Shown in pieces: positions 8,563-17,323 of a stretch of 64,000 bases of DNA. The notes beneath the pieces are model-generated. The model did no database searches and had not been told where the DNA came from. It saw only the letters and a program-made list of their open reading frames with translations. Position numbers and translations under genes: made by a program. The DNA is from Bacillus rubiinfantis (GTDB taxonomy: Bacteria > Bacillota > Bacilli > Bacillales > Cytobacillaceae): contig CCFE01000021.1 of assembly GCA_000752035.1 (NCBI GenBank), positions 408,868 through 472,867 of the forward strand. The letters are read 5' to 3'. How positions within the stretch are numbered: the first letter of the stretch is position 1; each line of letters starts with the position of its first letter.

Positions 8563-8666
8563 CAATGATTACTTTTTCAATGATTACTTTTTCGAATGGT
8601 TGCATATTCCAATGGTTTCATATTTCTATGATTGCGTATTCAAAGATTACTTTTTCCCATGACCGC
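8558..8666. repeat. Degenerate 15-16 bp tandem repeat, seven copies
   Basis: Seven head-to-tail units of 15 or 16 bases with consensus TTTTTCNAATGATTNC begin at 8558, 8573, 8588, 8604, 8620, 8636 and 8651. The first two copies are identical and later ones drift. The array starts in the T-run of the eut terminator and stops exactly at the stop codon of the minus-strand permease, so it forms the start of that gene's 3' untranslated region. Confidence 0.8.
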
Positions 8667-9998
8667 TTATTCCTCTTGAAAATCATACTCAGGAGGTCTT
8701 ATTTTAAATCCTCTTGTAATCAACAAGAGGTAGAGAAATCCAATTGCCAACCACGAGAGCCCAAATAACACGGCTAGATGATCTAAACTGAACCAGAGAT
8801 AGAGCATAAACGCGATGCCGATGAGCGGATAAATCAAGTAACCCATTGCGCTTAACCTTTCTTGTTTATGTTTAAAGTAATAGACAATCACAGACAAATT
8901 TACAAACGTAAATGCGGCAAAGGCACCAAAATTAATTAACGATGTGGCTGTGGTGAGATCCAAAAATAACGCCAAATTGGCGATGACTCCGACAAAAATG
9001 ATGTTCACAACCGGTGTTTGATGTTTTGGGTGGAGAAAGCCAAACCATTTCTTCGGCAGTACGCCATCCCGCCCCATCGCAAATAACAGCCGGGAGGCAC
9101 TTGTTTGCGAAGCAAGTCCGGACGCAAATACTGAGATAAACGCGCCACTTGTAAAGATGGACTGAAACAAAATTCCTCCGATACGCCTAGCAATCTCAGG
9201 CGATGCACCGTTGATATTTTTTAGTACCGTAACATCTGGATAAAGACATTGCATGAAATAAGTAACGGTGATGAAAAAGATTCCGCCAATCAAGGCTACT
9301 AAAAAAATTGCCTTTGGAATCGTTTTTCTTGGGTTAATGGTTTCCTCCGCCATAGTTGTAACTGCATCAAAGCCTAGAAATGAAAGTGCCAATATTGAAG
9401 CACCAGAGAAAAGGAGGCTCATCTCCATGTCTTCCGAATAAAACGGAAACATAGAAATGGTTGAGGACCCCTCCCCATACAGTATGGAGCGGATGGTTAA
9501 AATAACAAATACAATGGCCACCATTAATTGAAAAATTACAAATAATGTATTCGCTGAAACAGCAATTTTTACCCCAGCAATATTTAAAAGGGTAATGGTA
9601 ACGGCCAAGCCGACTATCCACACCCATTCAGGGACAGAAGGGAAGCTGGCAGATAAATAAATTCCAGCTAATAAAGCATTAATCATGGGCAGAAATAAAT
9701 AATCCAGCAGTGCTGACCAACCAATCAAAAAGCCTATCTGCGGATTCATCGTTTTCTTTGTATAGGTGTAAGCTGACCCGGCATCAGGATACAATCTTAC
9801 CATTTTTCCATAGCTAAGTGCCGTAAACAGTAAGGCAACAGTAATAAATATGTATGAAGCAGGAACATGGCCATGTGTGACATCGGACACGACCCCAAAC
9901 GTATCGAAAACGGCAAATGGAGACATGTAGGCAAGTCCTAAGAAAACTAGTGAGGAAACTCCAAGTGTACGTCTCAATGTACCTGATGATGAATCCAT
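8667..9998 (-). CDS. APC-family permease, PuuP (putrescine importer)-like
   Basis: A 443-residue, roughly 12-helix amino acid/polyamine permease. The N-terminal half (GLAYMSPFAVFDTFG, then VPASY, ALSYGKMVRLYPDAGSAYTY and LLDYLFLPMINALL) closely follows the E. coli putrescine importer PuuP. Start ATG 9998 is preceded by AAGGGGG on the minus strand. It converges on the eut operon and diverges from brnQ. A role in amine uptake next to ethanolamine genes is plausible, but substrate is inferred from similarity only. Confidence 0.85.
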   Translation of the reverse strand: MDSSSGTLRRTLGVSSLVFLGLAYMSPFAVFDTFGVVSDVTHGHVPASYIFITVALLFTALSYGKMVRLYPDAGSAYTYTKKTMNPQIGFLIGWSALLDYLFLPMINALLAGIYLSASFPSVPEWVWIVGLAVTITLLNIAGVKIAVSANTLFVIFQLMVAIVFVILTIRSILYGEGSSTISMFPFYSEDMEMSLLFSGASILALSFLGFDAVTTMAEETINPRKTIPKAIFLVALIGGIFFITVTYFMQCLYPDVTVLKNINGASPEIARRIGGILFQSIFTSGAFISVFASGLASQTSASRLLFAMGRDGVLPKKWFGFLHPKHQTPVVNIIFVGVIANLALFLDLTTATSLINFGAFAAFTFVNLSVIVYYFKHKQERLSAMGYLIYPLIGIAFMLYLWFSLDHLAVLFGLSWLAIGFLYLLLITRGFKIRPPEYDFQEE

Positions 9999-10312
9999 AA
10001 ATAAAGCCCCCTTAATCCAATGTTGTATAATGTTAAAAGTATTATGATTGGTTAAAAAATATTTTTTCGGAAAAAGGTAATGAAAAAGAAAAAACTCCCT
10101 ACTGTTCTTACTAATTTCGTAGTATACTAGACACTTGTGAAGTCATACTATCTTATTTTTATAATAAAGTTTTTTTCGACAAAAATATACAGATTTTCCT
10201 AAAATCAAAATTATATAAATTATTCAGAAAATACCTTGCCTTTTTGAAGCTAGCATAGTAATATTATTTTCGTACAATATTATTGGATATGGATTTATTA
10301 GGAGGAGCTTGA
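9999..10312. other. Divergent intergenic region between the permease and brnQ
   Basis: AT-rich 314-base region that must hold the promoters of both divergent genes. I find a CodY-like box in it (10219-10233) and no ORF, T-box or terminator. No clean -35/-10 pair can be assigned with confidence. Confidence 0.6.
10219..10233. promoter_or_regulatory. Putative CodY box upstream of brnQ
   Basis: ATTATTCAGAAAATA matches the CodY consensus AATTTTCWGAAAATT at 12 of 15 positions and lies 80 bases before the brnQ start. CodY represses branched-chain amino acid transporters in bacilli when isoleucine, leucine and valine are plentiful, which fits the downstream gene. Confidence 0.55.
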
Positions 10313-11692
10313 ATGGAAAAGAAATTACCATTTTCAAAATATTTCGTCATAGGAGTTATGCTGTTTGCCCTTTTCTTTGGCGCAGGCAACTTAATTTTCC
10401 CAGCGTCACTAGGCCAGCAGGCAGGGTCTAATATTTGGCTGGCTGTTGCAGGTTTCCTGTTTACAGGGATAGGGCTGCCATTCCTCGGAATATTGGCAAT
10501 GGGGGTTTCAGGTAGTAAAAATTTACAAGAACTCGCAAGTCGCGTTCATCCTATATATGGTGTTATTTTTACGTCATTATTATATTTAACAATTGGACCA
10601 TTTTTTGCCGCCCCGAGAACGGGAGCGGTAGCCTATGACATCGGAATTTCTCCATTTGTACCGGAAGGATTTGGCCAGCTTGGATTAATTCTATTTACAT
10701 TTTTATTTTTTGCAGTTACACTTTGGTTTTCATTAAATCCTGCGAAGATTGTTGATAATGTTGGCAAAATTTTATCACCAGGGATTATCATTTTGCTAAT
10801 TATTTTATTAGTGATGACTTTTGTTAAGCCAATTGGTGAAATTGGCGCGCCGCAAGAAGCCTATGCTCACGGAGCGTTTTTCAAAGGATTCATGGAAGGC
10901 TATAATACGATGGATGCTCTGGCTTCACTTGTGTTTGGAATTATCGTGATTAACGCAATCCGTTCTATGGGGGTGACTTCTTCGAAAGCGGTTCTGATTA
11001 CTTCAGCTAAATCAGGAATCGTTGCGGTTTTGTTCCTCGGATTAATTTATGTAGGAATTGCCTATTTAGGGGCGACGAGTACAGGTACATTTGGGCTTTT
11101 TGATACGGGAGGACCTGTGCTTGGAAAAGCAGCATCACATTATTTTGGCTCGCTGGGAACCATTATGTTAGCCATTATCATTATCCTAGCCTGTTTGACA
11201 ACAAGCATCGGTTTAGTCACGGCGTGTGGTGAATATTTTCATACACTGATGCCAAAGATCAGTTATAAACAATTTGTCGTTTTCTTCTCCGTGTTTTGTT
11301 TTGTGATTGCCAATTTCGGGTTAGCAAATATTATTAATTTCTCAATCCCAGTGTTAATGTTTTTATATCCACTGGCAGTAGCTCTGATGCTGTTGACCTT
11401 TTTATCTAAACTATTCAACCATTCACGAGTTGTTTATACTGCTGCAATTGCCGTAACTTTTCTGGTCAGTATTGTTGATGGCTTTAAGACATTCTGCCAA
11501 CTATTTAATATTGAATACTTTGGCTGGCTGTCAGCAGTTGTCCATTTTTACGAGCAGGTTTTACCGTTCTATCAACAAGGACTTGGCTGGTTACTTCCGG
11601 TATTGTTTACCATTGTCATCACTGTGGTTTTTGTCCGCGTTCGTCATAATAACAGTTATAGTATAAAAAAAAATAGCCATAGTACGATTTAA
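10313..11692 (+). CDS. brnQ: BrnQ-family branched-chain amino acid:cation symporter
   Basis: A 459-residue LIVCS-family carrier (about 12 membrane helices) importing leucine, isoleucine and valine with a cation. The N-terminal FALFFGAGNLIFPASLGQQAG is the family signature. TIGPFFAAPRTGAVAYD and NTMDALASLVFGIIV are further conserved blocks. ATG 10313 is preceded by AGGAGGAGC. It is a single-gene unit with its own terminator downstream and a CodY-like box upstream. Confidence 0.93.
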   Translation: MEKKLPFSKYFVIGVMLFALFFGAGNLIFPASLGQQAGSNIWLAVAGFLFTGIGLPFLGILAMGVSGSKNLQELASRVHPIYGVIFTSLLYLTIGPFFAAPRTGAVAYDIGISPFVPEGFGQLGLILFTFLFFAVTLWFSLNPAKIVDNVGKILSPGIIILLIILLVMTFVKPIGEIGAPQEAYAHGAFFKGFMEGYNTMDALASLVFGIIVINAIRSMGVTSSKAVLITSAKSGIVAVLFLGLIYVGIAYLGATSTGTFGLFDTGGPVLGKAASHYFGSLGTIMLAIIIILACLTTSIGLVTACGEYFHTLMPKISYKQFVVFFSVFCFVIANFGLANIINFSIPVLMFLYPLAVALMLLTFLSKLFNHSRVVYTAAIAVTFLVSIVDGFKTFCQLFNIEYFGWLSAVVHFYEQVLPFYQQGLGWLLPVLFTIVITVVFVRVRHNNSYSIKKNSHSTI

Positions 11693-11697
11693 GTGGA

Positions 11698-11729
11698 AAC
11701 ATCCCTGTAAAGGCGCAGGGATGTTTTTT
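11698..11729 (+). terminator. Terminator after brnQ
   Basis: The 10-base perfect stem AACATCCCTG / CAGGGATGTT with an 8-base loop is followed by a T-tract, directly after the brnQ stop. Confidence 0.9.
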
Positions 11730-11798
11730 ATTACATAGAATGAATGTCTTGTTGTAATACAGAGATGAGCTGCAAAAATGTTGCAAAAGAAATGATGC

Positions 11799-12707
11799 TT
11801 AATCCTTCATCGCAGCAATGAATAGTTCCTTAAACACGTCGCATGCTGGAGACAAGACTTGATTTCTATTAATAAGATAAAAATATCGTTTTAGCGGGAT
11901 ACCTTTTATCCTAGTTTGTTTCAGTAGCCCCAATTTTAATTCTTTTTGTATCGTTGTTTTAGAGATTATCGCCACCCCTAGTCCTGACTCCACAGCTGAT
12001 TTGATTGACTCCGTATTTTCAAGTTCCATAATAATATTTAAATGGTCGAACTCCAGCTGGTGTTTCAATAAATTGGTCTCTAATACCTGCCTGGTTCCTG
12101 AACCTGGCTCTCTAGCAATAATAGGCAAGGTAAAGAGTATTTCCGGTTCAATGATGTCCACCTGAAGGGATTGAAGCGGGTAACCCCCCTCCCTAGTTGA
12201 TGAGATAATCACAAGTTCATCCTCTAAAAATGGCAAACTATCAATTTCTTTTCGGGGAATGGATGCTTCGATAAATCCTAAATCAATTTTTCCATCGAGC
12301 AGATTTTCAATAATTTGATGGGAATTATCTACCTTCATACTTAAATTTACATTTGGATAGTTCTTAATAAATTCGCCAAGGTAGTATGGGAGTAAATATT
12401 CACCAATCGTTAGACTAGCGCCTAAACGAAGTTCGCCATGAATCGTCTCCGAAAGCAAGGAGATATCCTTTTCAACTTGATTGATTAGCTGGATTAATTG
12501 TTCTGCATAACTAAAAAGAATCGTTCCGGCAAGTGTTAATTCCATCTTTTTCTTTGAGCGGTCAAACAAGGTTGTATGTAAATATTCTTCTAAATGTTTA
12601 ATTTGCAGACTGACTGATGGCTGTGAAAGATGCAGGGCTTTTGCCGTCTCTGAGAAGTTCTTTTTAACAGCAGCCGTGAAAAAAACTTTTAGATGTTCAA
12701 GATTCAT
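11799..12707 (-). CDS. LysR-family transcriptional regulator
   Basis: A 302-residue LysR regulator. The winged helix-turn-helix lies at residues 1-60 (ETAKALHLSQPSVSLQIKHL). The effector domain with the CysB-like fold runs from about residue 90 (GELRLGASLTIGEYLLPYYL). Start ATG 12707 follows AGGAGGATCC. It is divergent from the GntR gene and near the taurine island. LysR regulators of sulfur and sulfonate genes are common, so a role there or in control of brnQ is possible but unproven. Confidence 0.9.
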   Translation of the reverse strand: MNLEHLKVFFTAAVKKNFSETAKALHLSQPSVSLQIKHLEEYLHTTLFDRSKKKMELTLAGTILFSYAEQLIQLINQVEKDISLLSETIHGELRLGASLTIGEYLLPYYLGEFIKNYPNVNLSMKVDNSHQIIENLLDGKIDLGFIEASIPRKEIDSLPFLEDELVIISSTREGGYPLQSLQVDIIEPEILFTLPIIAREPGSGTRQVLETNLLKHQLEFDHLNIIMELENTESIKSAVESGLGVAIISKTTIQKELKLGLLKQTRIKGIPLKRYFYLINRNQVLSPACDVFKELFIAAMKD

Positions 12708-12836
12708 AGGGATCCTCCTAAAAGTTAAACTGTATGAATTTTCTTTCTATTATAAAGTAAACTAATGACAAGTGCGATAGAAATTAGTAACATATAAGTA
12801 ATCTTAACTATTTGGAAAATATAAGGAGGGATAAAA

Positions 12837-13559
12837 ATGAATTTAGATCCAAAAGACCACATGCCCCTTCATATTCAATTAAGAAATATACTTGAGGAAT
12901 TAATTAAGGAAGGGCACTACCATGAGAAGATACCTAGTGAAAGAGAGCTCATGGAGGCTTTTAAAGTGAGCAGAAGTACGGTAAGGGAAGCCGTTTCTCA
13001 TTTGGTTCGAGACGGTATTTTAGAAAAGGTACATGGAAAAGGAACGTTTATTTCTCTTAAACCGATACAGGATTGGCTGGGGAGTATCAGCAGTACAACA
13101 GAGATTATTAAAAACATGGGTATGAAGCCGGATGCGAGGCTCATCACCCATGGCGTTGTCAACGCATCTGCTGAGGTTAAACAAATTACCGGATTTGATG
13201 AAACATACTATATCAAGAGGATTCGTTATGCAAATGATGTACCGATAGCCATTGAAGTACAGTATTATCCAGTGAATATTGGAAAAAAATTGGCGGAATT
13301 TGATATTGAAAAAGGGACTCTGTACGATTTTCTCGAAGAAGATTTGCAAATCAAATTTTCCGAGGCTGAACAAATTATAACGAGCGGGCAAGTTTCCAGA
13401 GAAGATGCGGAACTTTTGGAAATACCTAAATCATTAAATGCCCTAGTTACTGAACGATTGTTGATGGATCAAGAAGGCGATTTAATTGAGTATTATATTG
13501 CCTATTTTCGGCCTGATATGTATTCATTTCGGATTAAACTTTCAAGAAAATATTTTTAA
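12837..13559 (+). CDS. GntR/HutC-family regulator (HTH plus UTRA)
   Basis: A 240-residue regulator with an N-terminal GntR winged helix (KIPSERELMEAFKVSRSTVR, residues 26-60) and a C-terminal UTRA ligand-binding domain (from about residue 95). ATG 12837 follows AAGGAGGG. It is the gene immediately upstream of tpa and xsc in the same direction, which makes it the best candidate for a taurine- or sulfonate-responsive repressor of those genes. The ligand is not visible from sequence. Confidence 0.9.
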   Translation: MNLDPKDHMPLHIQLRNILEELIKEGHYHEKIPSERELMEAFKVSRSTVREAVSHLVRDGILEKVHGKGTFISLKPIQDWLGSISSTTEIIKNMGMKPDARLITHGVVNASAEVKQITGFDETYYIKRIRYANDVPIAIEVQYYPVNIGKKLAEFDIEKGTLYDFLEEDLQIKFSEAEQIITSGQVSREDAELLEIPKSLNALVTERLLMDQEGDLIEYYIAYFRPDMYSFRIKLSRKYF

Positions 13560-13937
13560 TGAACAGTGACAAAGGATTATTAAAAAAACTAATATATAGT
13601 ATTAATAAATCTAAATATTGTTTATTATTAAAATTTATTGAAAATTAAAAGAATGTATGATTAAATTTCATTAAAGGTTACGTTGTTATCCAAACTGGTA
13701 CGGATGACCTGATGACCGGATGAAGTTGTTAGTATATGTAAACGCTGTCATCCATAAAGATAACTGTTGACCAGACTTATGAGGGAAGGGATGTGTAAGG
13801 TTCTTTAAGAGTCTCGATCAATGAAGTTATACCCCCAGATATTACCACAGCATATAATCTTCCAGGTCCAGCATTAAATCAAATTTACTAAATAACACCA
13901 GCTACTGCTTTATAAAACTATAGGAGGGATTGTGTTT
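13560..13937. other. Intergenic region upstream of tpa
   Basis: 378 bases with no intact gene. It contains a perfect cre match (13736-13751) and, just before it, a triple GATGACC-like direct repeat near 13702-13722. A stretch around 13800-13891 reads as protein-like sequence in one frame (VIPPDITTAYNLPGPALNQIY then stop) but has no start or upstream continuation, so it may be a gene remnant. Confidence 0.5.
13736..13751. promoter_or_regulatory. cre site (CcpA operator) upstream of tpa-xsc
   Basis: ATGTAAACGCTGTCAT fits the bacilli cre consensus WTGNAANCGNWNNCWW at every defined position. It lies about 190 bases before tpa, so glucose repression through CcpA/HPr-Ser-P is expected for taurine use. 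Whether it overlaps or lies downstream of the promoter is unknown because no clear promoter is visible. Confidence 0.7.
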
Positions 13938-15302
13938 ATGAGCAAACTTGAAGTTCAAGATCAGCAATTGCTTGCGACTCAAGATCAAGACCATTTATGG
14001 CATGCGATGAGCCGACATGTGGAAGGCGGTAATCCAACAATTGCTGAATCCGGGGAGGGCGCTTGGTTTACTGATGTTGATGGGAACCGCTATCTAGATG
14101 GTGTCTCGGGATTATGGTGTTTAAATTTAGGGCATGGCCGAAAAGAAATTGTCGATGCTGCAGCACAACAAATGATGAAACTATCCTATTTTCCATTAAC
14201 GTTAAGTCATATTCCAGCAATCCAATTATCAGCCAAAATTAGCGATCTTTTAGGCGACACTTATAAAACATTCTTTTCTAACAGCGGCTCAGAAGCGAAT
14301 GAAACAGCTTTTAAAATCGCGAGACAATATCATATTCAGAATGGTAACCCTGGAAAATATAAGATTATTTCGCGATATCGTGCTTATCATGGGTCAACAT
14401 TGGGGGCCTTAAGTGCGACAGCACAGGCGAATCGTCGCATAAAGTACGATCCCGGTGTACCTGGTTTCCTTCATGTTCCACCACCGTACAGCTATCGTTG
14501 CCCATTTGGTGAAGAAGTGACTGATTGTGATAAGGTAGCTGCCGATATGATTGACCAAGTAATCAATTGGGAAGGTGCTGAAAGTGTTGCTGCTGTTATC
14601 ATGGAGCCGTTTATATCTGGGGGCGGAGTGATTGTTCCATCAGATCAATATTTACAGCGTGTCGCGGAAATTTGTAAAAAGCATGATGTTCTGCTCATTA
14701 TCGATGAAGTAGTATCAGGATTCGGCAGAACCGGAAAAATGTTTGGATTTATGCATTCGGATGGTGTTCAACCTGACATTGTCACAATGGCTAAGGGATT
14801 AACAAGCGGATACTTGCCGCTTGGTGCAACAGCTGTTAAAGCTCATATTTTTGAAAAATTCAAAGAAAAGGGGAATGACAAGCACCTCCGCCACGTCTCC
14901 ACGTATGGCGGACATCCGGCAAGCTGTGCGGTTGCACTTAAGAATATTGAAATTATTGAAAAGGAAAATATTGTAGGTCGTGTGGCGGATTTAGATGAAT
15001 CCATACTTGGCAGATTAAGAGACTTAATCCAGCATCCACATGTTGGTGAAGTCCGACATAAAGGATTTTTATACGGCATAGAACTTGTGAAGGATAAACA
15101 GTCCAAAGAACCAGCCTCTGATGAAATGATGGCAAAGGTTATAGGTTTGTGTAAAGAAAAAGGTTTGATAATTGGCAGAAATGGCGATACCGTTCCAGGA
15201 TTCAATAACGTTCTGATTGTTGCACCACCGCTTTCCTCGACGGAGGCGGATTTGAACTTCCTAGTAGAAACCGTAGTAAATACATTTGAACAATTAAACT
15301 AA
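13938..15302 (+). CDS. tpa: Taurine--pyruvate aminotransferase
   Basis: PLP-dependent class III aminotransferase of 454 residues that converts taurine and pyruvate to sulfoacetaldehyde and alanine. The PLP lysine is Lys286 (TMAKGLTSGY), the cofactor-ring Asp is Asp256 (IIDEVVSGFGR), and SNSGSEANETA contacts PLP phosphate. I place the start at ATG 13938, 8 bases after AGGAGGGA; a GTG two codons earlier lies too close to that site. The assignment to taurine rests on the xsc gene 23 bases downstream, whose product consumes sulfoacetaldehyde. Confidence 0.92.
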   Translation: MSKLEVQDQQLLATQDQDHLWHAMSRHVEGGNPTIAESGEGAWFTDVDGNRYLDGVSGLWCLNLGHGRKEIVDAAAQQMMKLSYFPLTLSHIPAIQLSAKISDLLGDTYKTFFSNSGSEANETAFKIARQYHIQNGNPGKYKIISRYRAYHGSTLGALSATAQANRRIKYDPGVPGFLHVPPPYSYRCPFGEEVTDCDKVAADMIDQVINWEGAESVAAVIMEPFISGGGVIVPSDQYLQRVAEICKKHDVLLIIDEVVSGFGRTGKMFGFMHSDGVQPDIVTMAKGLTSGYLPLGATAVKAHIFEKFKEKGNDKHLRHVSTYGGHPASCAVALKNIEIIEKENIVGRVADLDESILGRLRDLIQHPHVGEVRHKGFLYGIELVKDKQSKEPASDEMMAKVIGLCKEKGLIIGRNGDTVPGFNNVLIVAPPLSSTEADLNFLVETVVNTFEQLN

Positions 15303-15325
15303 CCAGTGAAAGGTTGTGCGATAAA

Positions 15326-17095
15326 ATGGCAAAAGCAGAAAAAGAATTACAACAAATTAAAACAAAAAAGGTAAGAATGACTCCCAGTGAGGCAATTGTC
15401 GAAACTCTTGTAGCAGAAGGGGTTAAGCATATTTCCGGTATTTTAGGATCCGCGTTCATGGATATGCTTGACTTATTGCCAGAGGCTGGAATTCGTTTCA
15501 TTGGGGTTCGTCATGAGCAAAGTGCCGCTCATATGGCAGATGCCTATACGAGAGTAAGCGGGGTTGCCGGCGTGGTCATCGGCCAAAATGGACCTGGTAT
15601 TACGAACATGGTCACTTCTGTGGCCGCAGCCAATCAAGCACACACCCCAATGGTTGTGATCTCACCATCCGCTGGAACGCCTACGATTGGTTGGGACGGA
15701 TTCCAAGAGGCCGACCAAGTCTCCATTTTTAAAGCAATTACGAAAGAGACAGTAAGGGTGACACACCCAAGCAGGGTTGCTGATTGTTTGCGAACAGCGT
15801 TCCGCATTGCCTATGCAGAGCGTGGACCTGTTTTATTCGACATCCCAAGAGACTATTTTTATGGAGAATTAGAAGATGCCATTTTAGAACCGCACCAATA
15901 CCGTGTGGATAACAGAGGCTGCGGCTCACTAGAATTAATTGATAAAGCAGTTGAGTTGCTAGCAGATGCAAAAAATCCAGTTATCATTGCTGGACGCGGT
16001 GTAGTTGACTCTGATGGTATTGAAGCTGTAAAGGCAATTGCTGAACAGCTAACTGCACCTGTAGCGGTTTCTTACATGCATAATGATGCATTCCCGGCTA
16101 ATCATGCGTTGGCTGTCGGTCCAATCGGATATATGGGCTCCAAATCAGCAATGAACACACTTAAAGATGCTGACGTCGTGCTTGCTATAGGTACTCGCTT
16201 GTCTGTATTTGGCACACTGCCTTGTTACGATATTGATTACTTTCCGAAACAAGCAAAAATCATTCAAGTGGATATCAATCCACGTAATATTGCTCGTACA
16301 CATCCTGTGGAAGTGGGTATTATTGGGGATGCAAACGCTGCTTCTGTGGAAATCGGCAAGCGCTTAATAGAGAGAACTGGTAATTTAGCTCCAAATCAAG
16401 AAAGACTACTGCAAGTTGCCGAGCAAAAGGCTCAGTGGGAAAAGGAATTGGTCGATTTGGCAATGGTAGACGGCAATCCAATTAACCCGCGCCGTGCACT
16501 TTTGGAGCTGACCAAAGTTCTACCTGAAAACACAATTGTGACAACAGATATCGGTAACGTATCATCAACAGCAAATGCTTACCTGAAATTTAATCATGGA
16601 CGTCAGCATATTGCTGCGTTAACTTTTGGAAATACTGGTTTTGCTTATCCATCTGCACTAGGGGCAAAGATGGCAAATCCTAACGCACCTGTAATAGCGA
16701 TTGTCGGTGACGGTGCATGGGGCATGAGCTTGCATGAAGTAAGTACCGCTGTTGAGGAGAATATTCCGGTTGTTGCTTGTGTATTTAATAACCATGCATG
16801 GTGTGCGGAGAAGAAGAACCAAGTCGACTTCTATAATAACCGCTTCGTCGGTGCTGACATACAAAACCCTGATTTTGCCGAAGTGGCAAGATCAATGGGA
16901 GCAGTTGGCATCAGTGTAAATAAACCAGAGGATGTGGGGCCAGCGGTTCAAAATGCAATCGATTCCAACAAACCAACGGTTATTGATATTCATGTGGATG
17001 GAACGCAACTTGCACCGCCATTTAGAAAGGATGCCTTAAAATTACCAACTCGACTGCTGCCAAAGTATGCTCACTTAGATCACCGCAATTGGTAA
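15326..17095 (+). CDS. xsc: Sulfoacetaldehyde acetyltransferase
   Basis: Thiamine diphosphate enzyme that splits sulfoacetaldehyde with phosphate into acetyl phosphate and sulfite. About 589 residues. The cofactor-activating glutamate is in VRHEQSAAHMADAY. The ThDP/Mg motif begins GDGAWGMSLHEVS and ends VFNNHAWC, and a central domain follows the acetolactate-synthase fold. ATG 15326 is chosen over an in-frame TTG at 15314 that abuts the GAAAGG site. It is cotranscribed with tpa and closed by a strong terminator. No phosphotransacetylase or sulfite exporter is adjacent, so acetyl phosphate and sulfite must be handled elsewhere. Confidence 0.94.
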   Translation: MAKAEKELQQIKTKKVRMTPSEAIVETLVAEGVKHISGILGSAFMDMLDLLPEAGIRFIGVRHEQSAAHMADAYTRVSGVAGVVIGQNGPGITNMVTSVAAANQAHTPMVVISPSAGTPTIGWDGFQEADQVSIFKAITKETVRVTHPSRVADCLRTAFRIAYAERGPVLFDIPRDYFYGELEDAILEPHQYRVDNRGCGSLELIDKAVELLADAKNPVIIAGRGVVDSDGIEAVKAIAEQLTAPVAVSYMHNDAFPANHALAVGPIGYMGSKSAMNTLKDADVVLAIGTRLSVFGTLPCYDIDYFPKQAKIIQVDINPRNIARTHPVEVGIIGDANAASVEIGKRLIERTGNLAPNQERLLQVAEQKAQWEKELVDLAMVDGNPINPRRALLELTKVLPENTIVTTDIGNVSSTANAYLKFNHGRQHIAALTFGNTGFAYPSALGAKMANPNAPVIAIVGDGAWGMSLHEVSTAVEENIPVVACVFNNHAWCAEKKNQVDFYNNRFVGADIQNPDFAEVARSMGAVGISVNKPEDVGPAVQNAIDSNKPTVIDIHVDGTQLAPPFRKDALKLPTRLLPKYAHLDHRNW

Positions 17096-17106
17096 GATAA
17101 AGCAAA

Positions 17107-17141
17107 GAAAAGGGGCTCGACACCAGTCTAAGCCCCTTTTT
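17107..17141 (+). terminator. Terminator after xsc
   Basis: The stem AAAAGGGGCT / AGCCCCTTTT lies 11 bases after the xsc stop and ends the tpa-xsc transcript. Confidence 0.9.
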
Positions 17142-17323
17142 AGATATTCATAGAGTAGTTTAGTATGAAAATCAAAACCGCTATTTTTAAGTTCTTCAAT
17201 AATTGATTATCCCACAGACTGAGAGCGCATCCAATTGATGTCTTAAAAATAAATGTTCCTCAAAAATCCATTGAGTAAATTGTATGGTAAATGAATCCAT
17301 AAGTGAAGCAGGAGGATGAGTGA

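Noticed and set aside
9999..10312. T-box leader for brnQ
   Set aside because: No AGGGTGGNACCGCG motif or terminator/antiterminator pair is present.
13932..13937. GTG start two codons upstream of the tpa ATG
   Set aside because: It lies only two bases from the ribosome binding site; ATG 13938 has proper spacing.
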